64,000 bases of DNA from contig JBCBUL010000011.1 in NCBI GenBank assembly GCA_039818165.1, positions 11,495-75,494 of the forward strand. Reading direction: 5' to 3'. Positions 18,506 through 27,803 of the stretch are shown piece by piece; position 1 is the stretch's first letter, and every line of letters starts with the position of its first letter. Both the position numbers and the translations under genes were made by a program. This DNA is from UBA5336 sp039818165 (GTDB lineage: Bacteria; Pseudomonadota; Alphaproteobacteria; Caulobacterales; Hyphomonadaceae). Under the pieces are notes generated by a model that was given only the letters and a program-made list of their open reading frames with translations, did no database searches and was not told the origin of the DNA.

Positions 18506-18915
18506 TCATCGGAATGGGTCAGGATATGTGCAATATCCAACGCATTGAACAAACTCTGGAACGTTATGGCGACCGTTTCATCAACCGCGTTTTTACACCC
18601 CTGGAAATCGCCAAAGCGGAGAAACGGAGACGACGCGCGGAGACTTATGCAAAGCGGTTCGCTGCCAAGGAAGCATGCGCGAAGGCGCTCGGCACAGGCG
18701 TTCCGCGCCGCGGGGTCCATTGGAAGCACATGGGCGTTGTGAACCTGCCCTCAGGAAAACCGACGATTGAACTTACGGGCGGCGCGGCGAAGCGATTGGG
18801 AGACTTGGTGGAGCCGGGTGTCGAAGCAGTCATACACCTTACGATCACAGATGATTATCCGTGGGCCCAAGCCATGGTGATCATCGAAACATACCCCGCC
18901 GGGCAAGCTGCGTGA
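18502..18915 (+). CDS. acpS: Holo-[acyl-carrier-protein] synthase
   Basis: 137 residues. MIIGMGQDMCNIQRIE carries the first metal-binding Asp and AKRFAAKEACAKALGTG the catalytic Glu/Lys of 4'-phosphopantetheinyl transferases. It loads coenzyme A-derived phosphopantetheine onto acyl carrier protein. It sits in an ATGA overlap with pdxJ and its stop is shared with the rnc start (TGATG). The lepB gene usual between acpS and rnc in this class is absent. Confidence 0.95.
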   Translation: MIIGMGQDMCNIQRIEQTLERYGDRFINRVFTPLEIAKAEKRRRRAETYAKRFAAKEACAKALGTGVPRRGVHWKHMGVVNLPSGKPTIELTGGAAKRLGDLVEPGVEAVIHLTITDDYPWAQAMVIIETYPAGQAA

Positions 18916-19673
18916 TGACGACTCGCAGCAAACGCACCCGCCTGAGAGCGAAGGGGCAGCCAAAGGGTCCGCAACTGGCTGACGACGCCGTGTCTGAGAT
19001 CTGTGATGTGCTCGGTCACAAATTCAAAGACCGCGACTTGCTTACCCGAGCTTTCACGCACCCCAGCGCCTTGCCTCCCGGCGACCCGGGCCTTTCCTCC
19101 AATCAACGCCTTGAGTTTCTTGGCGATCGTGTTTTGGGGCTGGTGATCGCAGAACGGCTTTTCACACGGCGTAGAAATGAGCGGGAAGGTAATCTCGCAC
19201 CGCGGCTGAACCGACTTGTGAGCAAGACCGCGTGCGCCGCAGCGGTGCGGCACCTGGGGCTGGGACAATACGTACTGATGTCTCCCTATGAGATCCAGAA
19301 GGGAGGACGTGAGCGCGATACGACCCTGGGAGACCTCTGCGAATCTGTCGTTGCGGCGATTTACCTCGACGCTGGGCTAAGTCGCGCACGATCATTCATT
19401 GAACGCGCCTTCGCGCCGCAACTCGATGCGAAGCCAACACGCCTGAAAGACCCGAAAAGCCTGTTACAGGAATGGGCGCAATCGAATGGTCACGAATTGC
19501 CGAAGTATCGACTGCTCAGTCAAGTTGGGCCAGATCATGCGCCGGAATTTGAAGTCCAGGTTTCCATTGGGGAGTCCCTCTCGGAATCCGCTACAAATCG
19601 CTCCAAGCAAGACGCCGAACGGGCCGCGGCCTTGAAGCTATTGACGCTGGTGGATCCACACGATGGTGAATGA
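18915..19673 (+). CDS. rnc: Ribonuclease III
   Basis: 252 residues from the ATG that overlaps the acpS stop by one base. Catalytic signature NQRLEFLGDRVLGLVIAE, the downstream acidic LGDLCESVVAAIYLDAG, and a C-terminal double-stranded RNA-binding domain (DPKSLLQEWAQ to the end) are all present. It processes rRNA and other structured RNAs. A longer start at 18861 would lie inside acpS. It overlaps era by 11 bp. Confidence 0.96.
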   Translation: MTTRSKRTRLRAKGQPKGPQLADDAVSEICDVLGHKFKDRDLLTRAFTHPSALPPGDPGLSSNQRLEFLGDRVLGLVIAERLFTRRRNEREGNLAPRLNRLVSKTACAAAVRHLGLGQYVLMSPYEIQKGGRERDTTLGDLCESVVAAIYLDAGLSRARSFIERAFAPQLDAKPTRLKDPKSLLQEWAQSNGHELPKYRLLSQVGPDHAPEFEVQVSIGESLSESATNRSKQDAERAAALKLLTLVDPHDGE

Positions 19674-20610
19674 TGTGACGTCCATAAATCGCGCTGGGTT
19701 CACAGCGATCATTGGTGCGCCCAATGCGGGGAAGTCCACGCTGGTAAATCGTCTCGTCGGCACAAAGGTGGCGATCGTGACTCACAAGGTGCAGACAACG
19801 CGGTTCCCGGTTCGCGGAATAGCTCATTTCAGTGATGCGCAGATCGTGCTGCTGGATACGCCGGGAATTTTCTCTGCCCGCTCGCGCCTGGACAGGGCCA
19901 TGGTCCAGTCAGCTTGGGCAGGGGCCGATGACGCAGATTGCCGTGTTCATCTCGTAGATGCGTCCGCGTGGATTTCGGACAAGCCAACGCCCGCTCAGAT
20001 CAAATCCATGGAAGATGATCGAAGCGTCACCGGCACGCTGAAGGCGCAAGGCAAGTCAGCGATCCTTGCGCTCAACAAGATTGATCTCTTTGACCATGCG
20101 CAAGTGCTCGCATTGATTGCCGAATTTAACAAAGCAGAGGTCTATAGCGACATCGTTCCGATCTCCGCGGAAAATGGAGACGGCGTCGACAGGCTCCTAG
20201 AGCTCGTCGCCGCCCAGATGCCCGAGGGGCCCCAGCTCTATCCTGCAAACCAGGCAGCAGACTTGCCGTTGCGTCTTATTGCGGCCGAAATCACGCGGGA
20301 GCGGTTGATGCTGCGACTGCACCAAGAGTTGCCCTATCAACTGACTGTGGAAACGGAATCCTGGGAAGATCGCGCCGACGGGTCAGTTCGTATTCAGCAA
20401 GTCATTATCGTAGGGCGCGAAAGTCACAAATCCATGGTGCTCGGAAAAGGTGGCCGCGTGACACGTGAGATTGGGCAGGGCGCGCGAGAAGAGTTGAAGG
20501 ACCTTCTAGGCCAAACTGTTCACCTCTTTCTTTTCGTAAAAGTCGACGAGCGTTGGCAGGAAAAGCGTGAGCGATATGAGGGGCTCGGTCTCGACTTTGA
20601 TGTCGGCTAG
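19663..20610 (+). CDS. era: GTPase Era
   Basis: 315 residues. G1 GAPNAGKS at 18-25, G3 LLDTPGIF, G4 ALNKIDLF and a C-terminal KH domain ending GGRVTREIGQGAREEL and DERWQEKRERYEGLGL. Binds the 3' end of 16S rRNA during small-subunit maturation. The G2 region reads VQTTRFPVRGI, where the more usual form is QTTR..I.GI, so it is intact. recO follows after 15 bp. Confidence 0.96.
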   Translation: MVNDVTSINRAGFTAIIGAPNAGKSTLVNRLVGTKVAIVTHKVQTTRFPVRGIAHFSDAQIVLLDTPGIFSARSRLDRAMVQSAWAGADDADCRVHLVDASAWISDKPTPAQIKSMEDDRSVTGTLKAQGKSAILALNKIDLFDHAQVLALIAEFNKAEVYSDIVPISAENGDGVDRLLELVAAQMPEGPQLYPANQAADLPLRLIAAEITRERLMLRLHQELPYQLTVETESWEDRADGSVRIQQVIIVGRESHKSMVLGKGGRVTREIGQGAREELKDLLGQTVHLFLFVKVDERWQEKRERYEGLGLDFDVG

Positions 20611-20625
20611 ACTGACCTTTGCGGC

Positions 20626-21363
20626 ATGCAGTGGACAGATGAAGCCATCGTTTTGGGCGGACGCCGTTTCGGCGAGAGCGGGCTCATACTTGATGTTCTG
20701 ACGTCTGAACGTGGTCGCAGGTCCGGTCTGGTTTATGGTGGGGCATCCCGAAAAAAGCGCGGCCAGTTTGAAGTAGGCAATTCTGTGAACGTTTCATGGA
20801 GTGGCCGATTGGAGGACCAACTCGGACGCTTCAACGTTGCCGAATGTACGAGGGCACGCGCCGCGAGCCTGCTTGACTCGCAATCGGCCTTGCTTGCCAT
20901 CACAACAATAGCGTCTCTTTTGCGAGCCAGCGTTGATGAGGGCGATGAGGGCGGCTCTGCCGTTTACGCACCAACGCACCTGCTGCTTGAAACGATTGGC
21001 GACGCCAACTTTTGGCCTGCGCTCTACGCAAAGTGGGAACTCGGTTTGCTCTCGGCGCTAGGGTTTGGGCTGGATCTGGACCGATGTGCTCTAAGCGGAG
21101 CCAATGATGGCCTGACACACGTTTCACCTAAGACGGGCAGGGCCGTTCGGGGGTCTGAAGCCGAAGACTATGTTGATCGCCTGCTATCCCTTCCGGCCTT
21201 CCTGCTCGATGCCACGGCGCCCGCAAGCCCAGCAGACATCAATGCTGCTCTGGCGCTGACCGGACATTTTCTGGAAAGACGGCTGTTTGCGGCCGTCAAC
21301 AAACCGGTTCCCGAGCCCCGCGAGCGCCTCGTCGCCCACCTTCGACACCCCGTCGAACGTTAG
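20626..21363 (+). CDS. recO: DNA repair protein RecO
   Basis: 245 residues. N-terminal OB fold begins MQWTDEAIVLGGRRFGESG, followed by LTSERGRRSGLVYGG; the C-terminal helical part holds FGLDLDRCALSG. RecO helps load RecA on SSB-coated DNA. The zinc-binding cysteine set found in some RecO proteins is mostly absent. Last gene of the rsh-pyrE-pdxJ-acpS-rnc-era-recO run. Confidence 0.93.
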   Translation: MQWTDEAIVLGGRRFGESGLILDVLTSERGRRSGLVYGGASRKKRGQFEVGNSVNVSWSGRLEDQLGRFNVAECTRARAASLLDSQSALLAITTIASLLRASVDEGDEGGSAVYAPTHLLLETIGDANFWPALYAKWELGLLSALGFGLDLDRCALSGANDGLTHVSPKTGRAVRGSEAEDYVDRLLSLPAFLLDATAPASPADINAALALTGHFLERRLFAAVNKPVPEPRERLVAHLRHPVER

Positions 21364-21483
21364 CCATTCATCGCCACCTGCCACCACCTTTGGCGTTTCT
21401 TAACCAATGCGCCCTTCTTGTTAACGCATCGAATGGTTCGGTCGAGTGCCGCGCCATCATTGCAATTTCGAGGGAGAGGCGCG

Positions 21484-23721
21484 ATGAGCGACACTATGGA
21501 TAACGACTCAGACCGCGTCATAAATGAACCCATGAGCGAGGCGCTTTCCAAGCGCTATCTCGCCTATGCCCTCTCAACGATCACGGCACGCGCACTACCG
21601 GACGTGCGCGACGGGCTTAAACCCGTTCAACGTCGCATCCTCTATGCGATGCGCGAATTGAAACTGAACCCTGAGGGTGCGTATCGCAAATGCGCGAAAA
21701 TCGTCGGCGAGGTGATGGGTAACTATCACCCCCATGGTGACAGCGCGATTTATGACACTCTGGTCCGCCTCGCCCAGGATTTCTCTGTGCGTTACCCGCT
21801 GGTCGATGGCCAGGGCAATTTCGGCAATATTGACGGCGATGCCGCCGCTGCGATGCGCTACACCGAAAGCCGGATGACAGACGCAGCGAAACTGCTTCTG
21901 GAAGGCCTGGACGAGGACGCCGTCGACTTTCGGGTTACCTATGACGAGTCCAATGAAGAGCCCGTGGTTCTCCCCGCAGGCTATCCGAATCTCCTCGCCA
22001 ATGGCGCAACGGGGATTGCGGTGGGCATGGCGACGTCCATCCCCCCCCATAACGCTGCTGAAGTCATTGATGCCGCACTGCTCCTGATTAAAGACAAGAA
22101 TGCTCCCCTGGAAGAACTCCTGAATGTGATGCCAGGACCAGACTTCCCCACCGGAGGCGTGATTGTCGAACCCCGCTCATCGATCCGTGAGGCCTATGAA
22201 ACCGGCCGGGGCAGCTTCCGGATGCGAGCCAAATGGCAGGTCGAAGACCTGGGGCGGGGCACTTGGCAGATCGTTGTGACGGAAATTCCGTATCAGGTTC
22301 AAAAGGGGCGTCTCATTGAAAAGCTGGCAGAACTGATTGAGACCAAGAAGGTCCCTCTGCTGGATGATGTGCGCGATGAGAGCGCTGAGGATATACGTCT
22401 GATCCTCGAGCCGCGTTCCAAGACCGTTGACCCGAACGTGCTCATGGAAAGTCTGTTCAAGGTTTCAGACCTGGAGTCTCGCTTCTCCCTCAACATGAAC
22501 GTGTTGAACGACGGCGTACCGCAAGTCATGGGACTGCGGGGCGTTCTCAGGTCCTATCTCGATCATCGCCGCGAGGTGGTACAGCGCCGGGCGCGCCACC
22601 GGCTCGACAAGATTGAGAAGCGTCTGCACGTTCTTGATGGCTATTTGATTGCCTTCCTGAACATCGACGAAGTGATACGGATCATTCGCGAAGAGGATGA
22701 CCCGAAACAGGAAATGATTGACCGATTCTCGATCACAGAGGTCCAGGCCGAGGCGATCTTGAACCTGCGTCTGCGCGCCTTGCGAAAGCTCGAAGAAATG
22801 GAACTGCGCGGGGAGCATGATCGCCTGAGCCAGGAGCGCGATGATCTCAACCTGCTTCTCGGCTCAGAAGCGCGCCAATGGACGAAGGTTGGCAGGGAGT
22901 TGAAAGACGCCAGGAAGGTGTTTGACCCTGAGAGCGAACTCGGTCGCCGCCGTGCTGTATTCGACGATGCCCCCGACATCGACCTTGATGCCGCCTTGGA
23001 GGCCTCAACCCCGAAAGAGCCTTTCACGGTTCTGCTGTCCAACAAGGGGTGGATCCGGGCGATGAAAGGCCATGGTCACGATGCCAGCCAGGCGAAATTC
23101 AAGGAAGGGGACGATCTCTTCCATTCGGTTGAGGTTTGGTCGACCGATAAATTGATCCTGATGTCCTCAGACGGTCGCGCATTCACTCTGGGTGCAGATC
23201 GGCTGCCCGGTGGGCGCGGCCATGGCGAGCCCATCAGGTTGTCGATCGACCTTGAGGACAGCGTGGAAATCCACTCCATGTTCAAACTGGATGAGAGCCG
23301 CAAACGTATAGTCGCTTCAAGCGCCGGTTATGGCTTCATTGTTCCAGAGTCTGAACTCGTCTCCAGCCGCAAAGCCGGTAAATCTGTTGTGTCGGTTCCA
23401 GACGGCGCCGTGTTGAACATCTGCGAAGTCGCCCAGGGCGATCAGGTGGCTGTTATTGGGTCCAACCGGAAGATGCTGATCTTTGACCGTGAAGACCTGC
23501 CTGAAATGGCGCGCGGCAAGGGTGTTAAACTCCAAACGTATCGCGGTGACGACGCGCTTGTGGACGCAATCGTATTCCACAAGGAGGACGGATTGTTCGT
23601 TGTGGAGCCGAGTGGGCGCAATCGCGGCATCGCAGAGTGGGCCGACTATCTGGGCAAGCGGGCTCAAGCGGGCAAAGCTGTCCCGAAAGGGTTTCCCCGC
23701 TCGGGCCGGTTCAACAGCTAA
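21484..23721 (+). CDS. parC: DNA topoisomerase IV subunit A
   Basis: 745 residues. Catalytic Tyr126 in AAMRYTESRM; the quinolone-determining loop YHPHGDSAIYD has Ser87 and Asp91 at the positions of E. coli Ser80 and Glu84. LKPVQRRILYAM and the C-terminal beta-pinwheel (for example GYGFIVPESELVS) are clear. The C-terminal GyrA box is absent, supporting ParC over GyrA. The ATG at 21484 follows GAGGGAGAGG and is preferred to an in-frame ATG at 21418. The 120-bp gap before it shows no operator or terminator that I can defend. Confidence 0.95.
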   Translation: MSDTMDNDSDRVINEPMSEALSKRYLAYALSTITARALPDVRDGLKPVQRRILYAMRELKLNPEGAYRKCAKIVGEVMGNYHPHGDSAIYDTLVRLAQDFSVRYPLVDGQGNFGNIDGDAAAAMRYTESRMTDAAKLLLEGLDEDAVDFRVTYDESNEEPVVLPAGYPNLLANGATGIAVGMATSIPPHNAAEVIDAALLLIKDKNAPLEELLNVMPGPDFPTGGVIVEPRSSIREAYETGRGSFRMRAKWQVEDLGRGTWQIVVTEIPYQVQKGRLIEKLAELIETKKVPLLDDVRDESAEDIRLILEPRSKTVDPNVLMESLFKVSDLESRFSLNMNVLNDGVPQVMGLRGVLRSYLDHRREVVQRRARHRLDKIEKRLHVLDGYLIAFLNIDEVIRIIREEDDPKQEMIDRFSITEVQAEAILNLRLRALRKLEEMELRGEHDRLSQERDDLNLLLGSEARQWTKVGRELKDARKVFDPESELGRRRAVFDDAPDIDLDAALEASTPKEPFTVLLSNKGWIRAMKGHGHDASQAKFKEGDDLFHSVEVWSTDKLILMSSDGRAFTLGADRLPGGRGHGEPIRLSIDLEDSVEIHSMFKLDESRKRIVASSAGYGFIVPESELVSSRKAGKSVVSVPDGAVLNICEVAQGDQVAVIGSNRKMLIFDREDLPEMARGKGVKLQTYRGDDALVDAIVFHKEDGLFVVEPSGRNRGIAEWADYLGKRAQAGKAVPKGFPRSGRFNS

Positions 23722-23728
23722 GCTTGCC

Positions 23729-23746
23729 GCCGGGTCCTGGCCCGGC
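23729..23746 (+). terminator. GC hairpin after parC (weak terminator candidate)
   Basis: A perfect 6-bp GC stem (GCCGGG/CCCGGC) with a 6-nt loop lies 8 bp after the parC stop. There is no T-run, so intrinsic termination is doubtful; it could be a weak or Rho-assisted site, or chance. Confidence 0.3.
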
Positions 23747-23778
23747 TAGTCATTTGCTATCCATCCGGGAGGGAACTT

Positions 23779-24348
23779 ATGGAAACGGTCTATATCGTCT
23801 TAGGGCTTATCGCGCTCGTCGCGATTGGTACGATTGCCATTTACAATGGTCTGGTTTCAAAGCGTCAACGCTGCAATCAGGCGTTTGCAGACATCGATGT
23901 CCAACTCAAGCAACGCCAGAACCTGATCCCGAACCTCGTAGAAACGGTGAAAGGCTATGCCTCCCACGAGCAGGAAACCTTCCAGCAAGTGATCGCAGCC
24001 CGCAATGCAGCCATGGCGGCTTCAGACCCTAACTCTGTGGAGCAAGCTGAAACCTTGCTGTCGGGCGCGCTTGGAAAGCTCTTCGCACTTGCCGAAGCGT
24101 ATCCAGATCTGAAAGCCAACACCAACTTCATCCAGTTGCAGGAAGAGTTGTCACTGATTGAAGACAAGCTTGCCGCTGCTCGCCGCTTCTACAACTCCGC
24201 GGTGCAGTCCTACAACACGTCCCGCGAGCAGTTCCCGGGTTCGATTGTTGCTGGCATGTTCAACTTCGAACCGCGCAACTTTTTCGACGTGGGGATCGAG
24301 GCGCGCGAAGCCCTTTCCGTGGTTCCGGAAGTCAAGTTCGAATCCTAG
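23779..24348 (+). CDS. lemA: LemA family protein
   Basis: 189 residues. One N-terminal membrane helix (about 3-22, VYIVLGLIALVAIGTIAIY) followed by the LemA coiled-coil domain; FADIDVQLKQRQNLIPNLVE and YNTSREQFPGSIVAGMFNF are family signatures. LemA proteins are inner-membrane or periplasm-facing with no settled function. The strong GGGAGGGA before the ATG fixes the start. The usual partners (TPM-domain protein or HtpX) are not adjacent. It ends just before a strong terminator. Confidence 0.92.
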   Translation: METVYIVLGLIALVAIGTIAIYNGLVSKRQRCNQAFADIDVQLKQRQNLIPNLVETVKGYASHEQETFQQVIAARNAAMAASDPNSVEQAETLLSGALGKLFALAEAYPDLKANTNFIQLQEELSLIEDKLAAARRFYNSAVQSYNTSREQFPGSIVAGMFNFEPRNFFDVGIEAREALSVVPEVKFES

Positions 24349-24374
24349 AGAAAGAGTTCAGCCCATTTATCAAC

Positions 24375-24409
24375 AACGCCGACCCGAACAGATAGGGTCG
24401 GCGTTTTTT
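24375..24409 (+). terminator. Rho-independent terminator after lemA
   Basis: A perfect 11-bp stem AACGCCGACCC/GGGTCGGCGTT with a 9-nt loop is followed by six T residues (24404-24409). It is 26 bp after lemA and lies between two converging genes; the minus-strand side has no T-run, so it mainly serves lemA. Confidence 0.93.
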
Positions 24410-24417
24410 GTGGACTT

Positions 24418-25992
24418 TTACTGAGCAGCCAGAGCGGGCAGCCATGTGGCAAGCGCCGGAACGGCCGCGACAAGCGCGATCATCGACAATTGAAGACCGA
24501 TAAACGGTATCGCGCCCCGCCAGATATCTGCCGTTGCAACCCCGTCGGGCGCAGCACCACGCAGATAAAATAAAGCAAATCCAAACGGTGGGGTGAGGAA
24601 GCTTGTCTGAAGGTTTAAAGCCATCAGAATCGCCAACCAGATCGGATCAAAGCCCATTATGATCAGCGGCGGCGCAACCAGCGGAACCACTACAAAAACG
24701 ATCTCGATAAAGTCCAGAAAGAAGCCAAGAATGAACATCACCAGCATGGTGATGGCCAGCGCGCCCCATTTCCCACCTGGGACGGACGCTAGCAGGTCAG
24801 CGACCAGATCGTCACCGCCAAAGCCACGAAACACGAGCGCGAACAGCGAAGCACCGATCAGGATCAGGAAAACCATCGCCGTGATATGGGCTGCGCTTTT
24901 GAACGAGGCGTTGAATTGCTGAGCGCGATTGAGCGCGAGGAGTCCGATTACAAAGCTCGAAAAGAATACGAGTGTCAGACCCATTGCGACGACGATGGCC
25001 GCTATCTCAAGAACGGGGATGCTGTCGCGGTTGACGCGCAAATCCATCACATTCGACAAGACAAACAATGCGGCCAGCGAGAAGAGCCCTGCCACTATCG
25101 CCCAGCGGGTGCCAGCCTCGCCGTTTGACAGTCTGAGCCCGGCGAGCAGAACAGCGCCAGCTGCACCGACAGCGGCCGCTTCGGTCGGTGAGGCCACACC
25201 TGCCAAAATTGACCCCAGCACGACCAGGATCAGCAGCAGAGGCGCGCCAAGCCCAAAGACAACCTCTCCGAATTGGAGCGGCGCCGCGCCATCTGACTCA
25301 GGTGGCGCGGGACAGTCGCCAGGGCGGAACAATGCCGTAGCGGCGATGTAGGCGAGATAAACCAGCACAAGCAGAAGGCCCGGTATCAGTGCACCAGCGA
25401 AAAGGTCTCCGACCGAAACAACGCTGGGCCCAATGCCCCCGGACAGACTTGCGCTCTGGTTCGCGTTAGAAATCGCGTCCGCCAAAAGGATCAAGACAAT
25501 GGAGGGCGGGATAATCTGCCCCAGCGTCCCGGCTGCGGCGATGGTCCCTGTCGCCAGGCGCGGATTATACCCCTGCTTCAGCATTGTTGGCAGGGCGATC
25601 AGGGTCATCGTGATCACTGTGGCGCCAACAATACCGGTGGAAGCGGCCAACATGGCGCCGACAAGCACTACGGCATAGCCTAGTCCACCTCGGACGGAGC
25701 TGAGCAGTCGTCCAGCGATGTGAAGCAGGTCTTCCGCCACACGTGAGCGCTCCAGCACCACTCCCATGATTACAAAGAGCGGCACAGCGATGAGCACCTG
25801 ATTTTCCATCGCGCCCTGTATGCGGGCCGGGTACCCTTTCAAGAAGGCGTCGGGAAACACCCCAAGCGCAATTCCCAAAAGCGCAAAGAGGAGCGCGACC
25901 CCGCCCAGCGTTAGCGCGACCGGATACCCCCCCATGAGTGCTATTATCGCGCATGCGAACATCGCAATTGCGAGAATGAGCTCAATTTCCAT
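24418..25992 (-). CDS. TRAP transporter large permease (DctM type)
   Basis: 524 residues, about 100 longer than a minimal DctM, with 12 or more membrane segments. MEIELILAIAMFACAIIALMG is the usual N-terminal helix and FPDAFLKGYPARIQGAMENQ, ASTGIVGATVITMTLIALP are family motifs. It is the ion-coupled channel subunit of a tripartite periplasmic transporter. The extra length comes from a central insertion around residues 285-345 typical of the 2-oxoacid/'mannitol-chloroaromatic' TRAP subgroup. The ATG overlaps the small-permease stop (TGATG). Confidence 0.9.
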   Translation of the reverse strand: MEIELILAIAMFACAIIALMGGYPVALTLGGVALLFALLGIALGVFPDAFLKGYPARIQGAMENQVLIAVPLFVIMGVVLERSRVAEDLLHIAGRLLSSVRGGLGYAVVLVGAMLAASTGIVGATVITMTLIALPTMLKQGYNPRLATGTIAAAGTLGQIIPPSIVLILLADAISNANQSASLSGGIGPSVVSVGDLFAGALIPGLLLVLVYLAYIAATALFRPGDCPAPPESDGAAPLQFGEVVFGLGAPLLLILVVLGSILAGVASPTEAAAVGAAGAVLLAGLRLSNGEAGTRWAIVAGLFSLAALFVLSNVMDLRVNRDSIPVLEIAAIVVAMGLTLVFFSSFVIGLLALNRAQQFNASFKSAAHITAMVFLILIGASLFALVFRGFGGDDLVADLLASVPGGKWGALAITMLVMFILGFFLDFIEIVFVVVPLVAPPLIIMGFDPIWLAILMALNLQTSFLTPPFGFALFYLRGAAPDGVATADIWRGAIPFIGLQLSMIALVAAVPALATWLPALAAQ

Positions 25993-26645
25993 CAGCCCAG
26001 AACCGCCGAATGGTCAGCATCGGCACCGCGTTGGCCGGTCACGATCTGAGCCGCCTTGGTCGCCTGGCTGAGCCCCTGCGCCATCACCAGAACAGCAAAG
26101 AACGGGATCAGCGTGCGAAACAGAAACAGGATAGGCAGTCCATCGCTTTCGCGCGACGCCTCAAAATTGGCCCAGGAGCGCACGAATGACGGCGAAATGG
26201 CCGACCACAGTATCAGCATGCAGATCGGAAACAGAAAGAAATAGATCCCGATGAGTTCTGCGAAAGCCCGCCCCCGGACGCCAAACCGTGGCCTCAAGAT
26301 ATCCACTCGGACATGGTCATCGTCCTTAAGGGCGCTGGCACTGGCCAAAAGAAACATCGCAGCAAAACTGTAGACCACCGTTTCGCTGAGCCAGGAGAAT
26401 GACAGGCCGAACACGTACCGTAGAATGACCACGAACAACTGCGCCACCACGATCATCACGCCGCACGCCATCGCTAACGCAAGCGCGGCAGATGAAATGC
26501 GGTCAATCCAGTGCGCGACGCCATTCGACACTCCGAGCATAGCGCTTGGAAACACCAGGCAAAAAAACGGGAGCATTAGAAGCGGGGAAAGTCCAAAGCC
26601 TGCCCATTTCAAGCCCGTACCGAGTAGAAGGAAAAAATCCGCCAT
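25992..26645 (-). CDS. TRAP transporter small permease (DctQ type)
   Basis: 217 residues from the ATG at 26645 (MADFFLLLGTGLKWAG). Four membrane helices are visible, with the DctQ pattern VVILRYVFGLSFSWLSETV and DDHVRVDIL. It joins the binding protein to the large permease. A start at 26714 would add 23 non-hydrophobic residues lying inside the binding-protein gene. It follows dctP-type gene by 8 bp. Confidence 0.88.
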   Translation of the reverse strand: MADFFLLLGTGLKWAGFGLSPLLMLPFFCLVFPSAMLGVSNGVAHWIDRISSAALALAMACGVMIVVAQLFVVILRYVFGLSFSWLSETVVYSFAAMFLLASASALKDDDHVRVDILRPRFGVRGRAFAELIGIYFFLFPICMLILWSAISPSFVRSWANFEASRESDGLPILFLFRTLIPFFAVLVMAQGLSQATKAAQIVTGQRGADADHSAVLG

Positions 26646-26653
26646 TGCGTGGA

Positions 26654-27778
26654 CTAGCCGGCTGTGCCGCGCTCCCGAGCGGTATAGTACGCCCCGTCGG
26701 AGACACGTGCCCAACCGCGCATTGCGCTGAGAGCGTCTTCAAAACTCTCATAAATACGCTTCTCAAGCGCTCCAGAGTTGCCCGCATCACTGCGAACGTC
26801 CGCGCTGGCCTCGCCCATGCGTGCTACCACATCATCTGGGAAACTTCTCAGCTCGGTGCCGTGCTCGCGGGTCAACAAGTCCAAGTGTCGGGCATTTTGA
26901 TAGGTGAACTCACCGACGCTGAGATGGTTCACGGCGTTGCAGGCCGATTTGATGATGGTCTGCTCTGTTTCGGTAAGGCCATCCCACACGCCGCGATTGA
27001 TGCCAACGGCCAATGATGCGCCCGGTTCGTGGAACCCTGGCCCATAGTAAAATGGGGCCTCTCGGTGGAATCCAAGGAAGAAATCGTTCCACGGACCAAC
27101 CCACTCAGTAGCATCAATCTGCCCGGTTTGGAGCGCCTGATAAATCTCTCCGCCGGACAGTGCGACGGCCGACCCGCCCAGTGCACGCAGCACATCGCCG
27201 CCTTGGCCGGGGATACGCATCTTCAGTCCATTCAGATCGTCCAGGCTGTTGACTTCCCGCTTGAACCAGCCGCCCATCTGATGGCCCGTATTGGCCGCCT
27301 GCAGCGCTTTCACGCCAAACTGCCCGGAAAGCTCATCCCATAGTTCCTGACCGCCACCAAAGTCGATCCAACCCATGATCTCCTGAGCCGTCATGCCCAT
27401 TGGGACTGCTGTGAAGAAAGGAAATCCTTCTGACTTCGCTTTCCAGTAATACTCAGCACCATGATACATATCAGCCGTACCATCGGCGACGGCATCGAAG
27501 CTCTGAAAAGCCGGCACCAGTTCGCCCGCAGCAAAAACACGGACTTCGAGTGTCCCTTCAGAGAGCGCACTGATCTGCTCAGCAACTCGTTCAGCAGCGG
27601 CGCCGAGCCCCGGAAGGTTCTTTGGCCATGTCGTGACCATGGTTAGCCGTTTACGGCTCCGCGAAACAGCAGGTGACGACGGACCGTCGGATGAAGACGT
27701 CTGCGCCCCACAGGCTGTGAGACCCGCGCCCGACACACCGATTGTTGCCGCACCGATGAATTTGCGTCGGTCCATCAT
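26654..27778 (-). CDS. TRAP transporter periplasmic binding protein (TakP-like)
   Basis: 374 residues. The N-terminus MMDRRKFIGAATIG is a twin-arginine signal, and LTACG just after it is lipobox-like, so a Tat-exported lipoprotein is possible. The body carries LKMRIPGQGGDVLRALGG (substrate carboxylate Arg region) and GQIDATEWVGPWND, close to the TakP/2-oxoacid group of TRAP binding proteins, so a 2-oxoacid is a reasonable but unproven ligand. The start follows GGGAGG by 6 bp. First gene of the dctP-Q-M set, 25 bp after bpt. Confidence 0.85.
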   Translation of the reverse strand: MMDRRKFIGAATIGVSGAGLTACGAQTSSSDGPSSPAVSRSRKRLTMVTTWPKNLPGLGAAAERVAEQISALSEGTLEVRVFAAGELVPAFQSFDAVADGTADMYHGAEYYWKAKSEGFPFFTAVPMGMTAQEIMGWIDFGGGQELWDELSGQFGVKALQAANTGHQMGGWFKREVNSLDDLNGLKMRIPGQGGDVLRALGGSAVALSGGEIYQALQTGQIDATEWVGPWNDFFLGFHREAPFYYGPGFHEPGASLAVGINRGVWDGLTETEQTIIKSACNAVNHLSVGEFTYQNARHLDLLTREHGTELRSFPDDVVARMGEASADVRSDAGNSGALEKRIYESFEDALSAMRGWARVSDGAYYTARERGTAG

Positions 27779-27803
27779 GCTCAACCTCCCCAGGCTCTTT
27801 TGA

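Noticed and set aside
22041..22048. Run of eight C in parC as a phase-variable tract
   Set aside because: It encodes the conserved IPPHN segment of an essential enzyme and codon choice explains it.
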